A stretch of 64,000 bases of DNA from Paenibacillus rhizophilus (GCF_003854965.1 NZ_RQPI01000001.1:62001-126000); one strand, 5' to 3'. Shown: positions 1 through 8,039, counted from the first letter of the stretch. Program-made: numbers and translations. Notes: generated by a model not told the origin, from the letters alone.

Positions 1-250
1 AAGCCGCAGGCGACGACGCGGCAGGCGACGAAGCGGCAGCTGTGACGTTTAGGCCGGCATCGGATACCTGTGGGGAGGGACCGGGTGCTGCCGCCGTTCC
101 GGCCCCGGCCGGAGAAGGTGAGACTTCCGCGCTTTGCGCCGGAGCAGCCGAACCGCCGCCCGGGGACGAATTGTTCGAGCCGCCGCCGGTGCTGCTGCAC
201 GATGTCAGCAGAAAGGCGGCAATCAGCAGCGCTGCTGTCTGTTTACCCAC
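1..250 (-). CDS. Putative lipoprotein, N-terminal fragment
   Basis: Read on the minus strand, a GTG at 248-250 opens a frame that stays open to the window edge (83 codons). The product starts with a short basic segment, a hydrophobic stretch rich in Leu and Ala, and a lipobox LLTSC at residues 14-18, so it should be exported and lipid-anchored. After the Cys it is low complexity, rich in Ser, Gly, Ala and Pro, as in linkers that hold a domain off the membrane. A stop lies directly before the GTG, which supports this start, but the ribosome site is weak. The functional domain is outside the window, so no function is given. The overlapping + strand frames are GC-rich shadows. Confidence 0.6.
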   Translation of the reverse strand, partial: MGKQTAALLIAAFLLTSCSSTGGGSNNSSPGGGSAAPAQSAEVSPSPAGAGTAAAPGPSPQVSDAGLNVTAAASSPAASSPAA

Positions 251-344
251 TTATTTCAACTCGCTTTCCTGTCGTTAGGCTGTATGAGGCGGAAACTTTC
301 CGCGAACACTAGTCATGATTTTACCATACAAGGAGGTAATAAAT

Positions 345-695
345 GTGAAGACTTCGTCATTTTTATGGGGAGTAATGCTGGGCGCCACCACCAGCATGCT
401 CATGTCCAAGAAGCGGAATATGTTCATTCCTATGTTGGGACAGTCCGGCGCAGCCGGCAAAGCCAAGAACAAAATCATGGATATGGCAATGACAGGCTTC
501 GGCAGCACATCCGCGGGCCAGCAGCATTCGAAAATGGAAAGCTCCCGGCCGGAGGGGCAAAAGGCGGAATCGACTGTCCGCTCCAAGGAGGCCAACCTCA
601 GCATGCTGAAGGATTTCATCCGCAGCAACCCTGAAGTGAAACGGGATGTGGAACAGATTCTCAAAGAAACCCATACGGCCATACCGGGTTTGTAA
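345..695 (+). CDS. Uncharacterised small protein with hydrophobic N-terminus
   Basis: A perfect AAGGAGG at 330-336 stands 8 nt before the GTG at 345, which decides this start over the upstream ATG at 315. The product has 116 residues. Residues 1-20 are mildly hydrophobic (FLWGVMLGATTSMLM), followed by KKRN. The middle is polar and low complexity, and the end (residues 85-110) is a charged predicted helix. The shape recalls small YtxH-like membrane-anchored proteins, but I do not recognise the family with certainty. It is monocistronic, ending in a terminator. Confidence 0.65.
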   Translation: MKTSSFLWGVMLGATTSMLMSKKRNMFIPMLGQSGAAGKAKNKIMDMAMTGFGSTSAGQQHSKMESSRPEGQKAESTVRSKEANLSMLKDFIRSNPEVKRDVEQILKETHTAIPGL

Positions 696-712
696 CCGTA
701 ACTAATGCTTGC

Positions 713-758
713 AGAATCATTTTGGAGATTTCACATCGCCAAAATGGTTCTTTTTTTT
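713..758 (+). terminator. Rho-independent terminator
   Basis: Arms AGAATCATTTTGG and CCAAAATGGTTCT (13 bp, one wobble) enclose a 13-nt loop and run into eight T residues. It closes the small gene upstream. Confidence 0.85.
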
Positions 759-960
759 GACAGCCAGGTTATTACTTAGAGCCGACAAGTCACATATTTT
801 TAAAAATGTAGGGTGCTCCGCCTATATATTTACGTGCATTTATCTCGGCAAAATGGTAACATACATACATATCAATCACCATAATAACCATTTTTGGCTC
901 ATTACTCGGGACTCATCATACACTATAATAAACCTGAGTTTTCAAAAGGAGGATCCTGTC

Positions 961-1572
961 ATGAGAATAGAGCGTTTAAGTCAAGATAAGATACGGATTT
1001 TCCTCACTTTTGACGACCTGAGCGAGCGGGGAATCCAGAAGGAAGACATGTGGCAGGAGGTCCCCAAAGTTCATGACCTTTTTACGGAGATGATGGATCA
1101 GGCTTACAACGAACTTGGATTTGACGCAACCGGTCCTCTTGCCGTAGAAGTGTTTGCTCTGCCCGCACAAGGCATGGTCGTCATCGTCACCCGAGGCAAA
1201 TACGATCATCATTACGGAGCGTCTGGAGAAGAAGAACTGCCCGATGAGATTTATGAGATGGAAGTTACCCTTGAACAAGCGGACTCCATCGTCTACACTT
1301 TCCGCGATTTCGAAGTCGTGGTTGAAGCGGCGCATGTGCTTATCGGCAATATTACTTCCGCAGGCAAGCTTTACTCCTATAACAATAAATGGTATCTCTA
1401 TTTTGATCCGAAGGAATTTGAGGAGCCTGCGCTGTCGGCGCTCGTGGCTGTTCTTGCGGAATTCGGGGATTCTTCCCCGGTAACCGAAACGGTGCTGGAC
1501 GAATACGGCAAGACGGTTATGGCAGAGAACGCCGTTCAGCAGCTTTGCGCCTTTTTCAAACGCCAAGAATAA
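961..1572 (+). CDS. mecA: MecA-family adaptor protein for ClpC
   Basis: 203 residues. The N-terminus MRIERLSQDKIRIFLT and the two-lobed layout (N-terminal target-binding lobe at about 1-85, acidic linker at about 86-110, C-terminal ClpC-binding lobe at about 115-200) match the MecA/YpbH family. These adaptors deliver substrates such as the competence factor ComK to the ClpCP protease. The start is fixed by AAAGGAGG about 8 nt before the ATG. A TATAAT at 924-929 may be its -10 box, but no clear -35 is seen. In B. subtilis the paralogue ypbH lies just upstream of prsW/ypeB, so by position this gene corresponds to YpbH (MecB). Sequence reading alone cannot separate MecA from MecB. Confidence 0.88.
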   Translation: MRIERLSQDKIRIFLTFDDLSERGIQKEDMWQEVPKVHDLFTEMMDQAYNELGFDATGPLAVEVFALPAQGMVVIVTRGKYDHHYGASGEEELPDEIYEMEVTLEQADSIVYTFRDFEVVVEAAHVLIGNITSAGKLYSYNNKWYLYFDPKEFEEPALSALVAVLAEFGDSSPVTETVLDEYGKTVMAENAVQQLCAFFKRQE

Positions 1573-1695
1573 AGCGGGAGGGACGTATGCTTTGGCATTC
1601 CCTTTCCCTTGTCAACAACGCCGGCTGGCCCTGCCTGTTTCATAGGGAAAGAGCCGGCCTATTCTTTTATATTCGCTAGCGGGGAGGAACGTTCG

Positions 1696-2391
1696 GTGCT
1701 TTTGTTATCGGTAGTTTCATCGGCAGTGGCACCGGGTCTGGCCTTGCTGATTTATTTTTACCTGAAGGACAAGTATGACCAGGAGCCGCTTCATATGGTG
1801 CTTAAGGTCTTTTTGCTGGGGCTGCTGATTGTGTTTCCGGTTATGATTATTCAAAGAGGGCTGTCATTAGGGCTGGATGCGGGTCCGTACACGGAATCGT
1901 TTTTGATTTCCGCCGGGGTGGAAGAGTGCCTGAAATGGTTCGTGATGTATCATATCATCTACAATCACACCGAGTTCGACGAGCCGTATGACGGTATTCT
2001 CTACGCTGTGGCAATATCGCTCGGTTTTGCGACAATTGAGAATGTGATGTACGCTTGGTACAGCCACGCATCGCTCGGTTCCATGTTCCTCAGAGCGCTG
2101 CTGCCGGTATCGGGGCATGCCATGTTCGGCGTTGTAATGGGTTATCATCTCGGCAGAGCCAAGTTCTCGAAAGGGGCCAGAAGCCGCGGAATACTTGCCG
2201 TATCGCTGCTCCTTCCCTGGATGTGGCACGGAATCTACGACTTTATTTTGAATACGACATCGAGCTATTGGATCTGGTTTATCGTTCCGCTTATGGCTTT
2301 TTTATGGTACGGGGGCATGATCAAGGTGGCGCGGGCCAACAGCCTTTCGCCTTTTCGCCTGTTGAAACGGGAGGAAGAGATTAATCTTTAA
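1696..2391 (+). CDS. prsW: PrsW family intramembrane metalloprotease
   Basis: GTG start at 1696, chosen because GGGGAGGA lies 7 nt upstream. It gives 231 residues, close to the 218 of B. subtilis PrsW. About seven hydrophobic segments are visible. The presumed catalytic residues are present: Glu76-Glu77 (GVEECLKW), Glu115 (TIENVMY), His141 and His178. PrsW makes the site-1 cut in anti-sigma factor RsiW and, through it, activates sigma-W under envelope stress. It sits between mecA and ypeB as in B. subtilis (ypdC), but no sleB follows. An ECF sigma/anti-sigma pair with an RsiW-like zinc motif lies at 36.3-37.5 kb. Whether it is the target is unknown. Confidence 0.88.
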   Translation: MLLLSVVSSAVAPGLALLIYFYLKDKYDQEPLHMVLKVFLLGLLIVFPVMIIQRGLSLGLDAGPYTESFLISAGVEECLKWFVMYHIIYNHTEFDEPYDGILYAVAISLGFATIENVMYAWYSHASLGSMFLRALLPVSGHAMFGVVMGYHLGRAKFSKGARSRGILAVSLLLPWMWHGIYDFILNTTSSYWIWFIVPLMAFLWYGGMIKVARANSLSPFRLLKREEEINL

Positions 2392-2451
2392 CGCAGATGG
2401 ACACACTGTTACCGGGAAGATTTTCCACTGAGAAACTCACTCGGAGGCGAG

Positions 2452-2607
2452 GTGTCTTTTTTGCGTGTGAAAGTGCGGATCGTGTGCAAGCAGTGCGGCG
2501 AAAGCTTTATCCTGCGCGGCATAAAGACTCATGGCATTATTCAAACGGGATTCAAGCAATGCCTATGCAACTGCACCGAGGGTTTTTTGATTGAAGAGCA
2601 GGCATGA
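2452..2607 (+). CDS. Small Cys-rich protein, zinc-ribbon-like
   Basis: A 51-codon ORF that opens with GTG at 2452, or TTG at 2461. GGAGG at 2443-2447 precedes it, with 4 or 13 nt spacing. The product carries a CKQC knuckle near residue 12 and a CLCNC cluster near residue 37, enough Cys for one zinc or iron site. Its stop codon overlaps the left arm of the terminator at 2595-2628, as is common at the end of real genes. No family recognised. The spacing of the five Cys and the fit with the terminator argue that it is coding. Confidence 0.5.
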   Translation: MSFLRVKVRIVCKQCGESFILRGIKTHGIIQTGFKQCLCNCTEGFLIEEQA

Positions 2608-2628
2608 AATGCGAGCTTGCTCTTTTTT
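2595..2628 (+). terminator. Rho-independent terminator
   Basis: Arms AGAGCAGGC and GCTTGCTCT (one wobble), then six T residues. It overlaps the stop codon of the Cys-rich ORF. Confidence 0.75.
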
Positions 2629-2672
2629 GCGTTTACTTAGCCGTTAGCATTGACGCGTTCCCTGTGCGGCGG

Positions 2673-2703
2673 TGCATAAGACTTCTTAACTTTTGTCAAA
2701 CTA
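2673..2703 (+). promoter_or_regulatory. Sigma-G-like promoter of ypeB
   Basis: TGCATA at 2673-2678, 18-nt spacer, CAAACTA at 2697-2703. This is one mismatch from the sigma-G -10 consensus CATWHTA, with a matching -35 (gHATR). In B. subtilis ypeB is transcribed by sigma-G in the forespore, so motif and target agree. Inferred, not measured. Confidence 0.55.
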
Positions 2704-2740
2704 AGGGCAATAAGTTACCTGAAGGGAGTCTTTCAGCCAT

Positions 2741-4093
2741 ATGTACAGAAGAATGAGTGCCGTATTGTTCCCGTTGACGGCTCTGCTGCTCATCGGAGCG
2801 CTTGTATGGGGTTACCAGGAGAATCAGGAGAAAAACGCGGTCCTGCTGAAAGCGGAGAATCAATATCAGCGTGCCTTCCATGACCTGTCCTATCATGTGG
2901 AGCGGCTGCATGGTGAACTCGGCAATACGCTTGCCGTAAATTCGACCTCCGACGGAATGCACCGCAAGAGTCTTACGAATGTGTGGCGTCTGACAAGCGA
3001 GGCGCAAAATGAAATCAATCAGCTTCCCCTGACGATGCTGCCTTTCAGCAAAACAGAAGAGTTCCTCTCCAAAATATCCAATTTCTCTTACAAGGCGGCG
3101 GTGCGCGATTTCACGACCAAGCCTCTGACCGACGGGGAAATGAAAAACATGATGGCCCTGTATAAAAATTCAGGCGAAATCTCAAAGGATCTTCAGGAAG
3201 TTCAGAACAAGGTTATCACGAACCACCTCCGTTGGATGGATGTCGAGTCGGCTCTGGCATCGGAGAAAAAGGCCGAAGACAACACAATTATCGACGGTTT
3301 CAAGACGGTGGACAAACGGGTAAGCGCATATCCGGAGCTGGATTGGGGGCCTTCTGTTGCCAGCGTCTATGATAAACGTTCCGTCAAAAAGCTGACCGGT
3401 CCCCCGGTTTCGGCGGATGATATCCGCCGCAAGGCGTTGAAGTATGCGGATGCCGGAAGAGGAGCGAAGGTGCAGGTTACCGAAAACGGAAAAGACACAG
3501 AATGGGCTTCGTACACGGCGACGGTAAGCGGAGCGAAAGAAACGGTCAGCATGGATTTTACGACTAAAGGCGGACTGCTGATTTCCTATAATAATAACCG
3601 CGAGGTCGGAAGACCCAAGGTATCGATGGAAGAGGCGGCAGACAAGGCAGGCGAATTCCTGGAGCGCAAGGGTTATTCGAATATGGTGCCGGTAAGCGCC
3701 GACCGGTTTGACAACTTGGGAAACTTCACTTTTGTAACGGAGCAGGACGGAGTGCTGATCTATCCTGAAAAAATAACGGTCCGCTCCGGACTGGATACCG
3801 GCGACGTCACCGGATTTCAATCCAGCGATTACGTGGGCGAGCATCAGGCGAACCGCAAAATTCCGAAGCCGGGAATGAGCCTTGCGGAAGCGCGGAAAAA
3901 ACTGAACCCCGGTCTTCGCGAAATGTACAACCGTCTGGCCTGGATCGAGAACGACGACGGGGAAGAGGTGCTCACTTACGAATTTGGGGGCCGCATCAAC
4001 GGGTCGCAATACCGCATCTATTTGAACGCAAGCACCGGCATAGAAGAATCGGTGGAGGAGATCCGAACCGCTTCCGGAGCGCAGAAACAATAA
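2741..4093 (+). CDS. ypeB: Spore germination protein YpeB
   Basis: 450 residues, the usual length. An N-terminal membrane anchor (residues 6-24) is followed by a long helical region and then C-terminal PepSY-like repeats (about 215-445, including EAADKAGEFLERKGY and SLAEARKKLNPGL). YpeB sits in the spore inner membrane and cortex and is needed to localise and control the cortex-lytic enzyme SleB. In Bacillus the genes are sleB-ypeB. Here sleB is absent and only the 51-codon Cys-rich ORF lies between prsW and ypeB. A sigma-G-like promoter lies 38 nt upstream and a terminator follows. Confidence 0.93.
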   Translation: MYRRMSAVLFPLTALLLIGALVWGYQENQEKNAVLLKAENQYQRAFHDLSYHVERLHGELGNTLAVNSTSDGMHRKSLTNVWRLTSEAQNEINQLPLTMLPFSKTEEFLSKISNFSYKAAVRDFTTKPLTDGEMKNMMALYKNSGEISKDLQEVQNKVITNHLRWMDVESALASEKKAEDNTIIDGFKTVDKRVSAYPELDWGPSVASVYDKRSVKKLTGPPVSADDIRRKALKYADAGRGAKVQVTENGKDTEWASYTATVSGAKETVSMDFTTKGGLLISYNNNREVGRPKVSMEEAADKAGEFLERKGYSNMVPVSADRFDNLGNFTFVTEQDGVLIYPEKITVRSGLDTGDVTGFQSSDYVGEHQANRKIPKPGMSLAEARKKLNPGLREMYNRLAWIENDDGEEVLTYEFGGRINGSQYRIYLNASTGIEESVEEIRTASGAQKQ

Positions 4094-4111
4094 TTTATTG
4101 GGACTTCAAAA

Positions 4112-4141
4112 AGGCCATCCATAACCGGGTGGCCCTGTTTT
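4112..4141 (+). terminator. Rho-independent terminator after ypeB
   Basis: AGGCCATCC and GGGTGGCCCT pair (one wobble) around a 6-nt loop, followed by a short T tract. Confidence 0.7.
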
Positions 4142-4275
4142 ATGTTGCGGCCGGATTCAGCAGAATGGATGACTAACTGGGGAAGATTCAGTAATATTTT
4201 CTCACCAGGCTGTCGAAACGCATGGTATAATCGCCATTATAGAATATCTTACTAATTTAAACGGCGGTGACAGGC

Positions 4276-4929
4276 TTGTATCCCAAAATCAACGACCATC
4301 TGTTCATAAAGGCGGCATCCAGCGACGCGACTGAATCGGAAACTGAATACCGGTCCAGAATTACGGAATGGGAAGACGAATCGTTTCTGATCGAAATTCC
4401 GATGCAGGAAGGCAGCGGACGGCTCAAGAAACTTCATATAGGGGACGAGTTGTCGGTCTATTTTATGAGCGAGGGCGGAATCAAGAACTATTTTTACACG
4501 CATGTGCTCGGTTTCAAGGAAGATGTCATCCGTATGGTGCGTGTGCGCAAGCCGGCGGAGGATGAAATTATTAAAATGCAAAGACGAAGCTTCCTGCGGG
4601 TCAGCGCAGAGCTGGAGCTTGCGGCCAAAACCAAGGGAGGAAGCCGGTTTCTGGTCCATACCGAAGATGTAGGGGGCGGCGGAACGTCATTCTGGACGGA
4701 CGCGAACGTATCACTGGAACTGGGGGAGCGGCTGCAGTGCTGGCTGCTTGTCCCTTATCGCAACGGATCGAACGAACATGCATCCTTTGAAGCCGAAGTT
4801 GTCCGGATGAAGGAGCTTGAGAACGGACGGAGTCTCGCCATGCTCAAATTCGTGAACATTCAGGATGGCGAGCGGCAAAAAATAATTCGTTTCTGCTTCG
4901 AGCGGCAATTTGATTTCCGCAACCGTTAA
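4276..4929 (+). CDS. motI: Flagellar brake / c-di-GMP receptor, PilZ domain (MotI/YpfA-like)
   Basis: 217 residues from the TTG at 4276, the same length as B. subtilis YpfA. This start is set by a near-complete ribosome site (GGCGGTGA at 4263-4270). The N-terminal half is a YcgR-N-type domain (about 10-95) and the C-terminal half a PilZ domain (about 99-210) opening with the c-di-GMP motif MQRRSFLR. The second PilZ motif, usually (D/N)xSxxG, reads EDVGGGG, so the Ser is replaced by Gly. MotI binds MotA and stops the flagellar motor when c-di-GMP is high. Its position between ypeB and cmk matches B. subtilis. Confidence 0.85.
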   Translation: MYPKINDHLFIKAASSDATESETEYRSRITEWEDESFLIEIPMQEGSGRLKKLHIGDELSVYFMSEGGIKNYFYTHVLGFKEDVIRMVRVRKPAEDEIIKMQRRSFLRVSAELELAAKTKGGSRFLVHTEDVGGGGTSFWTDANVSLELGERLQCWLLVPYRNGSNEHASFEAEVVRMKELENGRSLAMLKFVNIQDGERQKIIRFCFERQFDFRNR

Positions 4930-5037
4930 CGGGCTTTTATTATTTTTTCACGTGATATTGTCGCAAAGAGTTTCCGAATTCTCCAAAATTCGCCGTTTAT
5001 CCCCGCTTTATAACCCATATTTTGAGTCTATGCGATT

Positions 5038-5066
5038 TTGCACTACCGTATAAACTGTGGTATAAT
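5038..5066 (+). promoter_or_regulatory. Sigma-A promoter upstream of cmk
   Basis: TTGCAC (5038-5043), 17-nt spacer, TATAAT (5061-5066), preceded by a TG extension at 5058-5059. A strong vegetative promoter whose start point would be near 5073. Confidence 0.75.
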
Positions 5067-5076
5067 TTTATAAGTC

Positions 5077-5097
5077 GCAGGCAATGCCTGCTTTTTT
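5077..5097 (+). terminator. Terminator hairpin just behind the cmk promoter
   Basis: GCAGGC-AAT-GCCTGC followed by TTTTTT. It begins about 4-5 nt after the predicted start point of the promoter at 5038-5066. It may end motI read-through, or act as an early attenuator on the cmk transcript. Confidence 0.65.
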
Positions 5098-5104
5098 CTT
5101 GAAG

Positions 5105-5145
5105 ATATCAGAAGGTAAGAATTTGGAATTCGGACCTTTCGGTAT
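5105..5145. repeat. Short palindromic repeat, copy A
   Basis: ATATCAGAAGG at the left and CCTTTCGGTAT at the right form an imperfect 11-bp dyad around a GAATT-rich core. It starts 8 nt after a terminator T tract, like copies at 16563, 23981 and 40181. Confidence 0.5.
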
Positions 5146-5204
5146 TTCGGGAAGAAACACCCGTCAAGAGCGGTCTTGGCTTTATTTTGAGGAGGAATGC
5201 CCCT

Positions 5205-5915
5205 TTGGTTAGGCAGGGGACACATACTTTGGACAGAATCAACGTCGCCATCGACGGACCTGCCGGGGCAGGCAAAAGTACAGTAGCCCGAATGGTAGCA
5301 CAGAAGCTTTCTTACATTTATGTCGATACGGGAGCGATGTACCGGGCCGTTACCTGGTATTTGATCCGTAAAGGCATTAAGCCGGAAGATCACGATAACG
5401 TGCTTCAAACAGTGCGAAATATGGTGATTGAATTAATACCGGGACAAGAAGTGCAGAGAGTGTTGATCAATGGGGAAGACGCTACACCTCATATCCGCAG
5501 CCTCCAGGTCAGCGGCTTGGTATCGCAGTATGCAGGAATAGAGTCCATACGAACCAGACTAAGCCATTTGCAGCGTGAGATGGCGCTTGTCAAAGGGGTC
5601 GTGATGGACGGGCGCGATATAGGCACGACCGTGCTGCCGGATGCCGAAGTGAAGATTTTCATGACGGCAAGCGTGGAGGAGCGGGCACTCCGCCGCTACA
5701 AAGAGCTGAAAGATAAGGAGCAGGTGAGTCTGGAACAGCTTGAGAACGATATTGCACAGCGCGACCATCTCGATCAGAATCGGAAAATATCGCCGCTGCG
5801 ACGCGCGGAGGACAGCATTCTGCTCGATACGACGTCGATGGATATCGCTCAGGTTGTGGAGACGATCGTGTCCCACTGCAGATCTTATGTTGGCGGGGAG
5901 AGAAATCATTTATGA
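5205..5915 (+). CDS. cmk: Cytidylate kinase
   Basis: Transfers phosphate from ATP to CMP/dCMP. The P-loop GPAGAGKST lies at residues 18-26, with the family motifs YVDTGAMYRAVTW and VMDGRDIGT downstream. The TTG at 5205 is chosen because GAGGAGG ends 9 nt before it. A second TTG at 5229, with a gggga site, is possible and would shorten the protein by 8 residues. About 236 residues, slightly longer than B. subtilis Cmk. The stop overlaps the ATG of plsC, so the two genes are translationally coupled. Confidence 0.93.
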   Translation: MVRQGTHTLDRINVAIDGPAGAGKSTVARMVAQKLSYIYVDTGAMYRAVTWYLIRKGIKPEDHDNVLQTVRNMVIELIPGQEVQRVLINGEDATPHIRSLQVSGLVSQYAGIESIRTRLSHLQREMALVKGVVMDGRDIGTTVLPDAEVKIFMTASVEERALRRYKELKDKEQVSLEQLENDIAQRDHLDQNRKISPLRRAEDSILLDTTSMDIAQVVETIVSHCRSYVGGERNHL

Positions 5916-6499
5916 TTTATGTCATTTGCCGAGGATTGCTGCGCATGATTTATGCCGTCTTGTTCCCGCTGAAGACAGTCGGAAGAGAAAATATTCCGGA
6001 AGAGGGCGGGGTGCTGCTGTGCGGCAACCACACCAGTCTGCTTGATCCCATGACTATGGGCATCAAGCTGAAGCGCAAAGTGAACTATATGGCCAAGGCG
6101 GAGCTGTTCAACATTCCGGTTCTCGGCCAATTGGTCAGACAACTTGGCGCTTTTCCGGTGAAACGCGGCGGCGTAAGCAAGGAATCCATTAAAACGGCGC
6201 TTAATTTGCTCCGGGGCGGGCAAGTAATGGGGATTTTCCCGGAAGGGACGCGGAACAGTGACAGCGGAATTGCCAAAAAAGGAGCGGCAACCTTTGCTCT
6301 CCGCAGTGGCGCGGCTGTTGTTCCGGCGGCGATTATCGGCCATTACAAGCCATTTCGCCGGATGGTCGTCGTTTACGGCGCTCCGATTAATCTGAGCGAA
6401 TATGCCGCAGGCGGCAGCGATTCGGCTGAAGCGGTTACCAATCTGATCATGGCCCGGATTCGTGAGATGCTGGAAACCGGCAAGCCCAGCGGCAACTGA
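5912..6499 (+). CDS. plsC: 1-acyl-sn-glycerol-3-phosphate acyltransferase
   Basis: 195 residues. The acyltransferase signature NHTSLLD (His40, Asp45) and the phosphate-binding FPEGTRN (about 109-115) are intact. The N-terminal 20 residues are hydrophobic and would tether it to the membrane. It acylates lysophosphatidic acid to phosphatidic acid, the second step after PlsY, which is encoded about 3 kb downstream. It overlaps cmk by 4 nt. A short CGGC-ATA-GCCG hairpin with a T tract follows at 6538-6556 but is weak. Confidence 0.9.
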   Translation: MIYVICRGLLRMIYAVLFPLKTVGRENIPEEGGVLLCGNHTSLLDPMTMGIKLKRKVNYMAKAELFNIPVLGQLVRQLGAFPVKRGGVSKESIKTALNLLRGGQVMGIFPEGTRNSDSGIAKKGAATFALRSGAAVVPAAIIGHYKPFRRMVVVYGAPINLSEYAAGGSDSAEAVTNLIMARIREMLETGKPSGN

Positions 6500-6674
6500 A
6501 GCGATTTAAGAAGCGAAATGATTCCTCTGCCGAAAAGCGGCATAGCCGTTATTTTTTGGCACATAATAGGGAAGTAACAAATTAAAGCGGGGCTTTCGTT
6601 AAAGATGTATGTTTTGAACCCTGCTCTAGTGCGGGTTTAAATAAATGGGGTTTTGAATCGAGGAGGGTAATCAC

Positions 6675-7964
6675 ATGTCTGAAGAAATAAGAAATCAGGA
6701 AGCTGCGGAGAATGTGGTAAACAATGAATCCGTAGAAGCGGTAGATTCCGCTGCTAACAACCAAGAGGAAATGGCAAGCCAGGATGAGCTGGAGCAAATC
6801 ATTTCCTTGAAAAAAGGCGACACCGTGAAAGGAACGATCGTCAAAATCGAAGATAACCAAGCTTATGTCAGCATTGGATATAAATATGACGGCGTCATTC
6901 CGATTCGCGAATTGTCTTCCGTTCAGCTCGACAATGCCGCTTCGGCAGTCGAAGTCGGACAAGAAGTGGAATGCAAGGTTGTCAGCATCAATGACAACAA
7001 GGAAAGCCTCGTTCTTTCCAAGCGCGCTGTAGACAGCGAGAAATCTTGGGATGACCTGGAGAATTACTACAATTCCCAGGAAGCTTTCGAAGTTACCGTC
7101 GCCGACGTAGTCAAAGGCGGTCTGGTTGCCGACGTAGGCGCCCGCGGATTTATTCCGGCTTCCATGGTTGAGCGTCATTTCGTTGAAGATTTCAGCGATT
7201 ACAAAGGACGTACGCTGCGCGTAAAAGTGAAAGAGCTTGACCGTGAGAACGGCAAAGTTATTCTTTCCGCCAAAGAAGTGCTCGAAGAAGAATTCGAAGC
7301 CAACAAGCAAAAAATTATGTCCGAGCTCTCCGAAGGCCAAATCATCGAAGGTACTGTACAGCGTCTGACCCAATTCGGCGCGTTTGTCGATGTGGGCGGC
7401 GTTGACGGACTGGTTCACGTATCCGAAATCGCTTGGAGCCATGTTGACAAGCCTTCCGATGTGATTTCCGAGGGAGACAAAGTACGTGTGAAAGTACTGA
7501 AGGTCGATCCGGAAAAAGGCAAAATCAGCCTGAGCATCAAAGCGGCAATGCCTGGTCCTTGGGATACGGCTGCCGACAAAATTCATATCGGCGATGTAGT
7601 AACAGGCGAAGTAAAACGCCTTGTCAACTTCGGTGCGTTCGTCGAGCTGTTCCCGGGCGTTGAAGGCCTTGTGCATATCTCGCAAATTTCCCACAAGCAC
7701 ATCGGCACGCCGCATGAAGTGCTTAAGGAAGGACAAGAGGTACAAGTTAAGGTTCTGGATTTCAATCCGTCCGAGAAGCGCGTTTCCTTAAGCATCAAGG
7801 AAACGGAAGAAGCTCCAGCGCCAAGTGCCAAGCCGGAGAGAAACAGAGACCGGGCGCCTAAAGAAGTGCTCGACAACCCTAACGTTTCGCTTAGCAACCA
7901 AGGACTCAGCTTTACGCTGGCCGAACGTTTTGGCGACAAACTGGACAAATTCAAGGAGAAATAA
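6675..7964 (+). CDS. rpsA: 30S ribosomal protein S1 homologue (four S1 domains)
   Basis: 429 residues with four S1/OB folds at about 41-105, 122-187, 208-276 and 293-361. The latter two carry the phrases VQRLTQFGAFVDVGGVDGLVHVSEI and VKRLVNFGAFVELFPGVEGLVHISQI. The acidic N-terminus and charged, Pro-rich C-terminus are not part of the folds. B. subtilis YpfD (about 380 residues) also has four S1 domains, while E. coli S1 has six. Gram-positive S1 homologues bind RNA but are not always tight ribosomal proteins. GAGGAGGG precedes the ATG. Codon use is biased toward highly expressed genes (many GTT, GCT, AAA). Confidence 0.9.
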   Translation: MSEEIRNQEAAENVVNNESVEAVDSAANNQEEMASQDELEQIISLKKGDTVKGTIVKIEDNQAYVSIGYKYDGVIPIRELSSVQLDNAASAVEVGQEVECKVVSINDNKESLVLSKRAVDSEKSWDDLENYYNSQEAFEVTVADVVKGGLVADVGARGFIPASMVERHFVEDFSDYKGRTLRVKVKELDRENGKVILSAKEVLEEEFEANKQKIMSELSEGQIIEGTVQRLTQFGAFVDVGGVDGLVHVSEIAWSHVDKPSDVISEGDKVRVKVLKVDPEKGKISLSIKAAMPGPWDTAADKIHIGDVVTGEVKRLVNFGAFVELFPGVEGLVHISQISHKHIGTPHEVLKEGQEVQVKVLDFNPSEKRVSLSIKETEEAPAPSAKPERNRDRAPKEVLDNPNVSLSNQGLSFTLAERFGDKLDKFKEK

Positions 7965-7997
7965 TTCCTCTTTTTGTCTGACATAACGGGTATACTT

Positions 7998-8039
7998 ATC
8001 GGCGAACCCTTTATTTGAGGGTTCGCCGATTGTGTTTTT
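7998..8039 (+). terminator. Strong rho-independent terminator after rpsA
   Basis: A perfect 12-bp stem, ATCGGCGAACCC with GGGTTCGCCGAT, around a 9-nt loop, followed by a T-rich tail. Confidence 0.9.

Noticed and set aside
42-634. Several + strand ORFs at the window start
   Set aside because: They are shadows of the minus-strand lipoprotein signal region and of the gene at 345-695.
6528-6556. Terminator between plsC and rpsA
   Set aside because: The stem CGGC-ATA-GCCG is only 4 bp and the T tract is interrupted, so the call is too weak to list.
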